A stretch of DNA of 64,000 nt. Origin: Lutjanus erythropterus. Lineage: Eukaryota > Chordata > Actinopteri > Lutjaniformes > Lutjanidae. The notes beneath the pieces were generated by a model. The model made no database searches. It was not told where the DNA came from and saw only the letters and a list, made by a program, of their open reading frames with translations. The stretch's first letter is position 1, and each line of letters opens with the position of its first letter. The position numbers were made by a program, and so were the translations under genes. Location of the stretch: positions 32,020,801 through 32,084,800 of the forward strand of contig CM034597.1 in assembly GCA_020091685.1 (NCBI GenBank). Direction: 5' to 3'. Shown piece by piece: positions 1 to 10,694 of the stretch.

Positions 1-1450
1 ATGATAGAGTTTCAATTGGGGTCCAATTAATCTGCCATGTCTCTCTGCCAAGTTGCAAGAATTCATCACTCTATGATCTTCTAATGTGAAGACAGTGGCT
101 ACCAAACAAAAGACAAAAATGTTCTTTAATCCCAGAATCAATCCAGTCAACCAAATGTAGACCAGTTCATAGCCTGGATGCAAATGAAGAAATCTGTTCT
201 CTGGGCTCCGACTGTTTCATCAAATCTGTGGGAGGAAATTCCACATTTTTCTGGACACTCCTGGGATGGCTGGAGAAGCTGGAATAGAGTTAGAATGAAT
301 GACCGAACATCAGACAAAGATTACATCAACCAGAGGGAATGAGGGAGAGAAGAGAGACAGAGAAAAGTGGGGGGAAAAGCAGGTGTGTGTATTGATTGTG
401 TTCAGCAAGAAGCATAATTGTGTGAGCTGACAGAGGAGGAGGAGAAGTGAAGGGCATCTCCTCCACCATGACGTCCAATTTGTCTCCCATTCACCTGCAA
501 CCATGATACCATCAACCACCTCTCTGACTGCTGATTAAAGGAGGAGTTCCACCACTGACCAACTGCAAACAAAACATGCTGCACGCTTCATGGTACACAC
601 ACAAGAATGCACTGAACCCCACAAGCCAAGAGCTGATCTGAGACACATTTCTGCCAACTGCCATGGATGGTAATTTTGCAGATTGCAAATGTGCAAATCT
701 GTACTGAATGCAACGTGCCTGAGATGAAAATAAGGCATATTTAGTGAGACTCAAGCAACAGATAGAAAAACTCTTACTTGGGTTTGATCTGTATATCTTA
801 CCTCATGAGGCAGCTGGACTGGCAAGATCACGTGAGAATCCATCTTACCATCTTGCATCGATTTGTGTTCACACCAAAAGTGGTGCAGCATCCTAGGAAG
901 GACTACTGACAGCTACGGGCGTGGTTTTAGGTGTGACGACAGCAAGAAGCCTCCATGGAAGTGACATGTCTTGAACAATGGCCACTCCTTAAAAGCTTAC
1001 TGTAGATGCTGTGATAGCATCAGTTATATCAGAACTGGACAGTATCTCTTCAGTGAAAGAACAGCAAACAATCGCACTGAAGGCTTTTCTCAATGTAAAA
1101 GAAGTTTTAGCTCTTCTTTCTACCAGCTTCAGCAAGAGTTTGATCTGATTGGTTGAAGTGAGCTTGCGTTAGACGTGAGAGACAGATGGTTCATCCAATC
1201 ACCTGTCAACTTGTCAACTGCCAACTTCATAGATGGTTCTGTGTAACAAACCATCTTTTGTGTCAAGTTACTGTACATCACAAATTTTTGGGAAAAAAGC
1301 ATATGCGGCACATTCTTGGAAACATATCAGCAGTTTTTCATTTAATCATTAGTTGCTGGACCTTACCCCAATTCGTGGCTGGCTCCCACCCACTGCATGG
1401 GACAGTCTTGAAAGGTCCCATAGAAAATCATCATATGCTACTCTTAAAGC
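1..1450. other. Unassigned noncoding stretch
   Basis: No gene, RNA or clear repeat is visible. Open frames on both strands stay below about 90 codons and lack domain-like composition, and I see no convincing exon. The sequence looks like ordinary fish intergenic or intronic DNA. Confidence 0.5.
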
Positions 1451-1680
1451 GATAGTTCACCCAAAAATGAAATTTCACTCAATATCTATTCACCCCTGTG
1501 CTGCTGTGAGGATGGGTGAAGATCTCCAGTTCACAAAACACTCCCAGAGCTTCAGCGGAAAACAGTGTTGCAGCCAAATCCAGTACAGTTGAGGTGAATA
1601 GTGACCAGTTTTACTGGAGATCCTCACAGCACAGGGGTGAGTAGATATTGAGTGAAATTTCATTTCTGGGTAAACTATTG
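1451..1680. mobile_element. Short inverted-repeat element (MITE-like), ~230 bp
   Basis: The first 63 bases (1451-1513) and the last 61 (1620-1680) are near-perfect reverse complements. They share the ends GATAGTTCACCC / GGGTAAACTATT and the inner stretches TGAAATTTCACTCAATATCT and CACCCCTGTGCTG. The interior is about 105 bp and includes a smaller inverted pair, GATCTCCAG / CTGGAGATC, so the whole unit could fold into one long hairpin. There is no transposase, so this is a non-autonomous element. The end motif is widespread in teleost genomes (recalled, not searched). A longer relative lies at 15618-16177. Superfamily assignment is uncertain, and I could not define a clean target-site duplication. 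Confidence 0.85.
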
Positions 1681-1699
1681 CATTAAACAGAGGTGAGGA

Positions 1700-2165
1700 A
1701 GATACCTGCTTGTACCCTACACTTGCCAAACCAATCAGTTAGTCTTCATCCTTGAAGTCATTTTTCTTTTAAAACCCAAAAATACATTTTGAAAAGACTT
1801 TTATAAAATGTGTTCTTCGCCTCACTGTGGAACACCAAGCTGTAATGGGCCCATTAGTACCTCCCAGCCAGTCTCATTCCCAACTCATCATATCCCAAAG
1901 TTTTATCACCACCCTTTGGCGACTCATACAAACACACTCAGTGGTAAAAGTGATGCACAGGGCTTTCAACTGACTTCACTTCTTCCCCGGGCTGCTGACA
2001 GAGGATAAACAGGGAGAAAGTCTACACGAGGAGAGGGTGGGGTAGATGGATGACTCAGACAAACATAGGACATTCACGTGAAACCAGAACATTATGAAAA
2101 GTTGTAAGCTACACAGCATAATGTAATGTAGTTACAGCTACAGTTGTAGCAGTGTCAAGGAAGAA
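1700..2165. other. Unassigned noncoding stretch
   Basis: No open frame of interest, no RNA gene and no recognisable repeat. The stretch is moderately AT-rich. Confidence 0.45.
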
Positions 2166-2169
2166 GACT

Positions 2170-2440
2170 AAGGCCCCATGTCCACATAGCATGTTCTTCT
2201 GACAGAATGGTGCTGGCAGGGTGCTAGAGATCGCTGAGATGAAGCATCTGTGCCGTTCAAAAACTGCTGCGCATGGGTTTTGTTTCTATGACAAGGATAT
2301 CTTTCCTATGACTACCACTGTTGCACAGCCTAGCTTGACTTTTCTTCACTGTTCGCAACAACAAGAAGATTTACATCTGAGCTACCTGCATGACGATGTG
2401 TCTTGATATGGGCTTGTCTTGAGTCGAGTGGCTGTAAAAC
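2170..2440. repeat. Dispersed repeat fragment, pair member with 7.6 kb
   Basis: The end of this stretch (about 2390-2440) shares a roughly 45-base string with 7648-7695: TGACGATGTGTCTTGA, then ATGGGCT.GTCTTG.GTC, with only a few substitutions. The opening AAGGCCCC.TGTCCACATAG also resembles a common fish repeat I recall. The two copies lie in the same orientation. No coding capacity is seen and the class is unknown. Confidence 0.5.
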
Positions 2441-2509
2441 CTCACACAACACAACGTCCCGATTGTTTCTTTGGTGAACGTCCATCTTTTGAGAGTAATA
2501 AACTCTTCA

Positions 2510-2670
2510 GTCCAATGCCATTCATTCCCATTATATTGAAAAGACAGTAGATATCTCTACAGCTGATATCTCCAAAACTCTGCAACTCACACCAAAAAAA
2601 TCTAGATGGGTAAACAGCACTACAGGCCAGGGGGAAAATCTGTATTTTGGTGGTGAACTGTCCCTTTAAT
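2510..2670. mobile_element. End fragment of an inverted-repeat element (same family as 51.2 kb)
   Basis: The stretch GATATCTCCAAAACTCTGCA followed by ACTCACACCAAAAAAATCTAG and ending GTGAACTGTCCCTTTAA matches the right arm of the element at 51240-51607. Only one arm is present here, so this is a truncated copy. The family is a recurrent teleost repeat (recalled, not searched). Confidence 0.6.
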
Positions 2671-2679
2671 TGTACTGAA

Positions 2680-3060
2680 TCCTTTATTATTTTTTTTTAA
2701 ACCATTTAATTAATATGGTTGAACTGGACTTCGACTATTTAGGGGATCTCTGACAACCATATCAAAAATCTCAGGGGTAAAATAAGGATTAATTAACGAT
2801 GACCCTCTTAATCCCACAACATATTAAACTTGTAATTAAAGTCATGCAGCATATCTCTTAAAAATAATTTAATTTGTTAATAATGTGCTTTTCAAATGAA
2901 GGTATTTTTAAAGGGTCAGGCTTCTATTTTTTTTTTAATTAATAAGAAAATTAAGAAATATCTTCCATACATGGTCAGATTATGAGAAAATGGGCCCCCA
3001 TGGGCACAGACATGTACAAGGCCCCATCATCTCTCCTACATATGAGAAATACACAGATTT
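2680..3060. other. AT-rich unassigned stretch
   Basis: Poly-T and AT-rich sequence with short homopolymers and no open frame or recognisable repeat. Confidence 0.4.
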
Positions 3061-3069
3061 TCTTGCTGT

Positions 3070-3305
3070 TTTGCCTCTTTTTGTGGCCACTTTACATCTC
3101 TTTGTAGTTGTTTTATGACTTTTTGTGGTCATTTAGCGTCTCTTTGAAATCATCATGCATTTTTCTGCAGTTTTGTGTGTCTTTGTGGTCATTCTGTGGT
3201 ATTTTGTGTCATTTTGTGGTCATATTATGTCTCTCTGTAGTTTTTCTGTGTTTCTTGGTGATTTTGTGGTGTTTTATAGATGTTTTTGGTCATTTTGTGG
3301 TATCT
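3070..3305. repeat. Degenerate tandem repeat (TTTTGTGGTCATTTTGTGTCTCTTTG type)
   Basis: Diverged copies of a unit of about 30-36 bases recur through this stretch, built from TTTGTGGTCATTTTG and TCTCTTTGTAGTTGTTTT. The same unit forms arrays in many fish genomes (recalled). It gives a spurious 76-codon open frame from 3108 rich in Phe, Val and Leu, which I do not regard as a gene. Confidence 0.7.
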
Positions 3306-4380
3306 GAAGCTCCTCTGGGAGGGATTTCTGCAGCCTAAAATGCCTGACTTCATGACACCTTTTCTAAAGAATTAACCTGGAGGGTATTTCAGAAAGGCGG
3401 AAAATCTTTATGGAGCTAAAACTCGGTCAGAACTGTAAACACAAAATTTTAAAATATAAAAGTACACAGAGCATTGATAAATGTCAATAAAAATGACAAA
3501 TCTTCTGCTCTTTTCAGTACCTATGACAAAAATGACAAAAACAAATGCAAAAAAAATAGTAAGTGATAAAACTTTTAAATTATACTATCTATATCTGGCA
3601 TACTAAATAGTATGGTAGTAGGGCTTTTAGAATGCAAAGATTGAGTTGGTTCATTGAGACAAATCTGGATGATGCCTGCACAAGGGCCTGCTATGATTGG
3701 TGGAACTTGCAGGACCCTACAACGATTGATAAATTTGCAGGAAAGTTGTGGTGATTGGTAAAAATTGTAAAGTTATGCAAACTTCACCAGGCCTGTTCCT
3801 AGTATGCCTGGTTAGTAATGCATGCATACTACTAAACAAAACACCTTGTTTCATTGTGATTTGCCCTTTTCAAGGAATGACGTCCTTATTTATATATTGA
3901 TTGATTTGATAGGGACAGAAACAAGTATCACTGTGTCTATAACAAATGTTAATTTGCAACACCTATCTCTAGAAAGGCCCGAACAGTGAGGTAAAAGACT
4001 GTCGACTGAAAACAGCAAAATATCATAGAACTAGGTAAAATCTGGATGCAGCAAAAAAAATAATAAAGCACACATTTGTGACAACATTCCTGCTGCATCC
4101 TCCAGGTGAACAAAATGGGACTCAACTTTTCCCCCTGCACCATCAGTTTGATTTGAACAAATAAACTGTCAAGTCTGCAGAGAGGGAAAAACTGGATTGG
4201 TATTTTATTGAAGCTCAAGAAGGCAAACAGTGCTCCACAGACCACGGATAATCCCTCATCACCACATATCTCTCCTCCCTCTGCCATCCCTACACTCACT
4301 TTAATGTTTTTAGCCTAGCTTCAGGACTCCGCGCACAAAATCAATACGATTACTTCAGCAGACCTGTGACCACAAGAGTA
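3306..4380. other. Unassigned noncoding stretch
   Basis: No gene or recognised repeat. Around 3690-3770 three short direct repeats of TGATTGGT..A..TTG occur about 40 bases apart, a possible decayed tandem repeat. A 116-codon minus-strand open frame (3949-4299) has no recognisable domain. Confidence 0.4.
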
Positions 4381-4385
4381 CACAC

Positions 4386-4386
<1 letters not shown>

Positions 4387-4419
<33 letters not shown>
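4387..4419. repeat. (AC)n microsatellite
   Basis: Uninterrupted AC dinucleotides for about 33 bases. Confidence 0.97.
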
Positions 4420-4422
<3 letters not shown>

Positions 4423-4558
4423 ACTCTGAGACAAGTAGGAAAACAGAGTGAAGTATGTAGGCTCTGACTGGAGATAAGCAGACTTTGAATTGCTATCTGG
4501 TTTCTGGAGTGAGTGAACAAGAAAAAAAAACGGTTAATGGCAGTGTTTGCTCTCTCTA

Positions 4559-4572
4559 ACACACACACACGC

Positions 4573-4628
<56 letters not shown>
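4559..4628. repeat. (AC)n microsatellite
   Basis: About 70 bases of AC, with two GC interruptions near the left end and a pure run of about 50 bases. It generates long spurious Thr-His or Cys-Val open frames on both strands. Confidence 0.97.
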
Positions 4629-4630
<2 letters not shown>

Positions 4631-6100
4631 ATGTACACCATGTTCTGTGCACTTAATTATGTGTCCTTCATGCTGATAAAAGTGTCTGTGAGGAACCCAG
4701 GAGACACAGGCCCAGAATCCATCACTGACATTATCGCCTTCTACTTCCTGGAACTGTTTGATTGGAGGTTTCCTGGCAACACTGTCGCTAATGCTAATCG
4801 ATGTCAAGCGACTGCAGGAACTTATGCTGATCACACAGAAACATCACACAGATGTATGTGCTTCAGGATCACTAGATCCAATTATATATGAAAAACCTAT
4901 TTTTACACTCTTCTCAGTTGTAACGGATCCAAATCCAATCATTTGTTCTTTTCTGTTGTTTGGTCTGCAACAATTTATGCAGCCATCGTAGCCAGGTCTA
5001 CATCCCAAAACATTTATGGAAACCTGATTAAGCTGATTAAAAATGACTGTGTTTACACTTGGTTTTAACCCTTTAGACCCCTAGACTTTAAGTTGTTGTC
5101 AGTAAAATATTCATCATAACGTTGAGATCTGTGATTTTTTTTCTGCTGTTAAACAGCAGGACCTCTGCAGCTCTCACTGCTAGAGACAGGTGCTACTGTG
5201 TCGAGGGAAGCATGACATAGTTAGTAGTAGATGGTATGGAAGACTGATCAGGTTGCGACTTTTTCTCGTGTGAATAGCCAAAAACATCACCTCCAGTTTG
5301 TAACTAACATTACCGTGAGCGTCGTTAACTTCTGAGAGAGATAATGGTGCTCATGTCATTAGCTGATAAAAACAGAAGTACTGACACAAAATAAAAACCT
5401 CCTTTGCAGCTACTTTCATGGAGCATAAAGAGAATGAACTACACCGCAGACTGGAGTCTCTGTTGCAGGAACAAGCAGACAGATAAATATGATAGATGTT
5501 CTGTCTCGTTTCACTCTTCATGTCCTTGCACTTTGCATGCATGATGCATTCAATCTTAACTGGACAGCTGGAATTTTCACATTCCTTGGAAATGTTAAGA
5601 GTATATTAGTGTTTAAATTTGGTGTCTGCTGTTTTGCAAAACTCTCTCAAATTGTAGTCAAATTGTTTAATAACTGAGTTACTACCTAACTTCATCATAT
5701 GTGTAATTTGTGGCCCAATTCAGACAGGATCAAAAAATTAAAAAATTAAAAAATTGGAACTCTACAGTTTTACAATAGACAGAATGCAGCACAATTAATG
5801 ACACAAGACTAACATGCATTATATCCACAGCTGAAGAGTAAATGTACAAAGAGGAGACTAACTTAGATGAGTGTATCATGGATGAAGATGAGGTAAAAGA
5901 AGGATGAAGTCAAATAAAGGGTTCACACACCCGTCTCTTTCCTCCAACACTCTAATATCACCTCCCACACACACATACACACTTGAGATGTTGTTAGTAA
6001 TGTTGTCCATTTGTCTCAGTAGCTGGTCCTGTCACTGTGTCATCAGAGCGATATCCCAGCATGCTCTGCTTTATTCTCCATTTGGCTTAATGTGGTTGGA
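4629..6100. other. Unassigned noncoding stretch
   Basis: No gene or RNA seen. A small AAAAATT triplication lies at about 5731-5756. Open frames are short and lack domain character. Confidence 0.4.
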
Positions 6101-6140
6101 TGTGTGTGTGTGTGACTGTGTGTGTGTGTGTGTGTGTGTG
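6101..6140. repeat. (TG)n microsatellite
   Basis: TG dinucleotides with one AC interruption near 6115. Confidence 0.95.
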
Positions 6141-6225
6141 GATGGAGGAGAGGTTGTGTGGACTATGATGAAATACGACACACCGGTCATTGCCTCATGC
6201 AGCACTCTTGGCCTCATCATCTTAG

Positions 6226-6252
6226 GTGTGTGTGTGTGTGTGTGTGTGTGTG
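6226..6252. repeat. (GT)n microsatellite
   Basis: Pure GT run of about 27 bases. With the run at 6101 it creates a spurious 136-codon open frame (5904-6314). Confidence 0.95.
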
Positions 6253-6419
6253 ATGGTTATTGCATGAGGACAGCAGGGATGAGAGACTGGGGATGTAATC
6301 AGCTGTCAGTGTGATGCAGGACACGGCTCCTTCCTCCTTCTTCACTCTCTCTCAAACACGAACACATTCTTGGATCATCTTATCACCTAAACATCACTGC
6401 ACAATGTACACGTACAGGC

Positions 6420-7205
6420 TTGGGGAGTAACTGATTACATGTGACTGTTAAGGTAACTGTATTCCATTACAGTAACAGTAAAAAAAATCTAATCAGATTA
6501 CAGTTACATTTAATAAAAATGGAGATTTATTAGTAGGATTACATCTTTAAAATAAAGCATCATATACTACAATCCACAGTGAAAAAATACTTCACATTAT
6601 TCGTCTATAAATCAACCAATCAATAAATAAATTGCACACAACAAAGGAAGGAACAGTTTAATTAATCTGCATCTATTTTGATAATAATAAAAGACATTTT
6701 TATGGATCAAATAACATCAATTAATTTAAAAAGAAATGGCCAACAGATTAACTGATAATGAAAACATCATCACAGACGTCTGTGTGTGAGGGGTTTTTAG
6801 TCGACTGATCGTTTTGAGTAATTTTTTAATTAAAAAATATAGAACTCTGATTTGATTTCAGCTTCTTAAATGTGAATATAAACTGAATCTTTTTGAGTTG
6901 TGGGCAAAACAAGACATTTGAGGATATCATCTTGAGTTTTGACCAACATTTTCAGACATTTTATGGACTCCACAATTAATCGATTGAGAAAATAATCGAC
7001 TGATTAATCTATGATGAAAATAATCATTACTTGCAGCCATAAAAACACTATATTAGGCTAACAGTTTCACTATATTTTGTATTCAGGGCATCCAAAAATA
7101 ATGTAATCATGTTTCATTATTTTAATATTGTGATACTTGGATTACATGACTGATTATATTTTTTAATAGTTAATTATTAACTGTATCTGAGTAAATTTTT
7201 AACAT
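6420..7205. repeat. Nested dispersed repeats: TAACTGATTACATG family split by a second repeat
   Basis: 6420-6545 begins TTGGGGAGTAACTGATTACA and continues with CAGATTACAGTTACATTT. 7095-7200 carries TAATGTAATCATGTTTCATT, GGATTACATGACTGATTA and TTATTAACTGTATCTGAGTA. These look like the two halves of one element from a family I recall from fish. Between them, about 6780-7045, sits a different recurrent repeat (ACAAGACATTTGAGGATATC, ATTAATCGATTGAGAAAATA, ending CATTACTTGCAGCC). The arrangement suggests the second inserted into the first. Neither has coding capacity. Confidence 0.6.
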
Positions 7206-7381
7206 ACCATGCAGTCATACTGTATGTGTAGGCACACACTGAATTTGCGGTGAAATGTTTGATTAGAATTAATCAAGAACAATTCTGAGAAATTATTATT
7301 TGTCGTTTATTAAGTGAATGTTAAATATTCTGGACTGTTATTCGAACAAAACCATATTTATTCAATATTGCATAGTTGCCA

Positions 7382-7563
7382 GGCTTTTATGTCTTTATCT
7401 ATAGGAGAGGACAGCTGAAGATATGACAGGAAAGGGGGTGAGAGACTGGGGGAAGGACATGCAGCAAAGAGCCGTAAGCACGAGTCAAACCCACGTCCGC
7501 TGCAGAGGAGTCACAGCCTCAGTACATGGGGCAAACACTCGACCAACTGACCCACCAGGCCAT
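7382..7563 (-). mobile_element. tRNA-derived SINE-like element (antisense)
   Basis: Read on the minus strand, the element starts at about 7562 with GGCCTGGTGGGTCAGTTGGT, an A-box-like tRNA promoter region. It then carries GGGTTTGACTC at 7492-7482, close to the B-box GGTTCGANTCC. A pyrimidine-rich body follows, and the tail ATAAAGACATAAAAGCC ends near 7385. The body and tail align with the fragment at 23926-24062, and the head with the copy at 32711-32800. The A-to-B spacing is longer than in a real tRNA, so this is a SINE-like element and not a tRNA gene. Confidence 0.65.
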
Positions 7564-7599
7564 CATATCTATTTGATTGTGAGCTCCAACCAGAAGATT

Positions 7600-7725
7600 T
7601 GACTCGGCTCGTCAGGCCAGCGCTGCGGGAAATCTGGGCTACCAGCTTGACGATGTGTCTTGACATGGGCTCGTCTTGTGTCAAGCGGTCGTGAGACGCT
7701 GGTTAACCACATGCCATTTCTGACT
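7600..7725. repeat. Dispersed repeat fragment, pair member with 2.4 kb
   Basis: TGACGATGTGTCTTGACATG followed by GGCTCGTCTTGTGTCAAG matches 2390-2440 with few changes. It lies directly downstream of the SINE-like element. Class unknown. Confidence 0.5.
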
Positions 7726-7765
7726 AATTATTCACAATAAAGGTTCCACAGTGTTTTATTATCTC

Positions 7766-7880
7766 AAAGCTTTTATTATGAAGCAGCAAAATCAGGAAAT
7801 GTTGTCAAAGTTTACACCAGATATAACTTGAAAACTTAAATAATCTTTCCCTCTGGGTTCCTGCACAGACATGAGTTGCT
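7766..7880. repeat. Dispersed repeat, pair member with 55.5 kb
   Basis: The left edge (AAAGCTTTTATTATGAAGCA then GCAAAATCAGGAAATG) and the right edge (TCCTGCACAGACATGAGTTG) both recur at 55533-55570 and 55727-55746. The interior there is longer (about 210 versus 115 bases). The shared edges indicate one family with an internal length difference. Confidence 0.6.
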
Positions 7881-8555
7881 GCTCTCTCCACTTTCTTGGT
7901 TACCTGGGTGATGAGGCCCCACGTAATCTATGATTCTATGAATCTATGAAAAAAAAAAAAAGCACCAGTGACAACCCCAGCGCCTTTCTGAGAGTTTTTC
8001 ACTTGAAATAGCTGCACAGAAAAGGCACAGCACTTGGAAAAAAAGATGCCAGGTGGAGTGCACTTTCTCCTCACGCTCTCTCCTCATTGGGAATAACTGA
8101 GAAAATTTGCTGGCGTGGGCCCTTGATGCCAATCTTCTGACCTTTCCTCTGTCACCACCATCAAGTCAAAACATCTCTTTGACCAAGACTTTGGTAAATG
8201 TCATGGTATGTGGAAAACTGCCAGATGCCAAGAGGGGCTTAAGATTTTTCTTTCATTAAGCCTGTGACACCCAGTGGTTTAATTATGTCCACCTGCTGAC
8301 AAAGACATTTTCACTCTCTTTGAGTAGGAAATGCAATGTAAACTTGCTCTTTGCGTGTCTTCTTTGTGTATCACTGTGTGTTAGATAAACCACAGACTGG
8401 ATCTTTAATGGTTTGAGACTGTTTCTTTGGTGTAGATCTGCTCCACTGCCTCCCCAGGGGGCAAGGTCAGTATTAATTATCACCAACATAATGATCCGGA
8501 GTTTTGTAACAGACCTTTGGCCTTCACTCTGCTGGAAAAATCCACACTGTCACAT
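7881..8555. other. Unassigned noncoding stretch
   Basis: No gene or recognised repeat. Minus-strand open frames here are under 70 codons. Confidence 0.4.
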
Positions 8556-8559
8556 GATT

Positions 8560-8700
8560 TTTCCACTTTGTCCATTAATGCTTGATTGGGGCCACAGAGA
8601 AGGCCTTGGCAGAGGGCTGACGGCGCTGTCACACTCGTTAAATCACAGCGGAACGACTCGCCTCTCAGCGAAAGTCCAACATTTATCTTAATACATGTAG
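8560..8700. promoter_or_regulatory. Candidate conserved noncoding block
   Basis: GC-balanced, low-repeat sequence with CpG words (GACGGCGCTG, GCGGAACGACTCG) and a CGTTAAATCAC stretch. It stands out from the AT-rich flanks. Selection is inferred from composition only. Confidence 0.25.
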
Positions 8701-9284
8701 GAGATCGAGATTAACACAGTGACGACATTATTTGGCTCGGTTTTTGACAGCTATTTGCAGTTATAAATTTTGAAAAAATCTCATATGTTAACATGTTTCC
8801 GCTGTCTTCGATGTCACCTCAGGGGCCGAAGCTGCCATCTAATCCGTGTAATGGAAAATCTTTACAGGCGTCAAAGAGGTGTGATCACACACAGCCCCAA
8901 GAAACAGCCCAATGAAACTACGGAGCCTGATATTAGGTCTCAGAGTGAGATCACACATCAGCAACAACTCGAGGCTCAACACTCACACATACACACACAG
9001 TGTAACAGTAGTCAGCTGTAAAAACCAAGCTGGGATTGGATTAGTTGTAATACAATCAGATGGAGGAAAAAACTATCTTCTGTCTCGTAAAAACATCTTT
9101 CTCACACACTCACACATTTCCATTAAAGCTCACAAGAGCTCCAATAATGTGCATGTGAATCCTATCATCAGCTCAACAATAATACACTACACGTCTCCAT
9201 TTGCGCCCCTTGGACCATTACACACACCGCAGGATTCAATGTGGACAGAGCTCACACACACACACACGCGCACGTCTCGAGGAG
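8701..9284. other. Unassigned stretch with short CA runs
   Basis: Ordinary noncoding sequence, with a few short CA runs (for example 9251-9270). The stretch 8800-8890 is somewhat GC-richer. No gene seen. Confidence 0.35.
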
Positions 9285-9640
9285 GTTGATAATAGGCCTA
9301 TGAATCACGCTGAATCCTATCAGCAGCCGAACAAAGCCGGGCCTCAATTTGCAACCTCTGGACCGTTCCATTCGGCGAGGATTCTGTAAGAGATGCGGAG
9401 GGTCAGCTCTCCATCAGATGCGGCGCTGCAGACGTGTCGCCTGCAGCTCATTCCCCACGGTCCTATTCCCCGCTTAATGGCAAATTCAAAAGGGATTCAC
9501 AGCCACAGGTTCAGAGCGAGCCGTGGCCTTGAATATGGAGTAATCTGACTGCATCCTGCACACCTTAATGAACACCTGAACGGCTGAATGCGAATGTGTG
9601 CGTCAGTGTTTGATGAGTGTGTGACCCTGCAGTGTGGCAT
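9285..9640. promoter_or_regulatory. Candidate conserved noncoding block
   Basis: Roughly 350 bases free of recognisable repeats, GC-balanced and CpG-retaining (GCAGCCGAACAAAGCCGGGC, GGCGAGGATTCTG, GCGGCGCTGCAGACGTG). It contains homeodomain-like TTAATGG and TTAATGAAC words. No open frame spans it, so I read it as a candidate enhancer-type block. Conservation has not been tested. Confidence 0.35.
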
Positions 9641-10690
9641 CTTTTTGAAAGGCTACTACTGTACATCAATACTGTATGACTTAACTCACATTCAACTGCA
9701 GGTACTACTTTCAAAGGAATACTGTGGGTGGCTTAATTAAAGGGTTGTAAATTAGTTAAAATGCCAAAGCAGAGGCAGTTTACTGTTGAGTATAAGTTCA
9801 AGATTTTCTAATGTTACTGGATCATTAAAGGTTCTATATTCTGAAGAAAAATATAGCAGCAAACAGCTACTTACTATGTAAAGATATAGAGGAGAAATGG
9901 TGTCCTGAGCAGAGAATTAAGTCACACTCTGTTCTTTGTTTTGGCAGTCAGTCCATGTGCATTTGAGTCCCATCCTGTGAAACTGTTGACACTGGGGACT
10001 TAGTGAATTCAGGGTTTGTTTCAACCAGTCTCAACCAGAGTAGGTGATCGCTGGAACAGTGGGAAGATGTTTTATTTTGTCGCTGTTGAGTTTGAATGAA
10101 GTGCGTTTTACGATGATCTGTGAGGTCAAATTTTCTGTATTCATCAATGGAGTCTGGTGGCTTTGAGGGCAGTGATGTCACAGCTGCGTCTGGTTTAGCA
10201 AAAAAGGATCTTATTGTGTAACACAAAAGCAGTCCTTTTGATAATGTTGTCAGACTCTTAGAATAAGAACCTGAGCCTGTCAGTGGCAAAAACAGGCATA
10301 GAGCCAAAATAACTATGTGAATTATTTATTATTTGTGGTCTTTAGTGTCACAAAGAACTCATGAAGAAATAACTAATCATAAGCTGCAAATCGCTGCATG
10401 TTATGACTAATGACACAGTCAGGACGAAAAGGAGGCATCTGGTACAGCAATGATTCAGAGCTTATTACTGTGGGATCTCTGTCACACACTTCATAGTCTG
10501 ACTCACTGGATGCTCACTGCGGGTATAAGTCCTGCCATTGGTCGCTTGCTTCAAGCGGCATTGCAGCATCTGCTATCTATGTTTTCAAAGTACCCAGAAA
10601 ACAAGAGAACAATCTCTTAGTTGCAATCTACATGCTGAAAACAGCAAATTAGCACCTGGGAAATGTAAACAAGCTAACTGCTACCTTTTC
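9641..10690. other. Unassigned noncoding stretch
   Basis: No gene recognised. A 119-codon minus-strand open frame (9948-10307) lacks a domain, a splice context or a start context that I can support. Confidence 0.4.
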
Positions 10691-10694
10691 TTTT

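Noticed and set aside
4559-4628. CRISPR-like array from regular repeats
   Set aside because: Plain (AC)n with no spacers. The window is eukaryotic in character.
5904-6314. 136-codon plus-strand open frame
   Set aside because: Mostly Cys-Val repeats produced by two GT microsatellites.
9948-10307. 119-codon minus-strand open frame
   Set aside because: No recognisable domain. An open frame of this length is within what AT-balanced noncoding DNA gives by chance.
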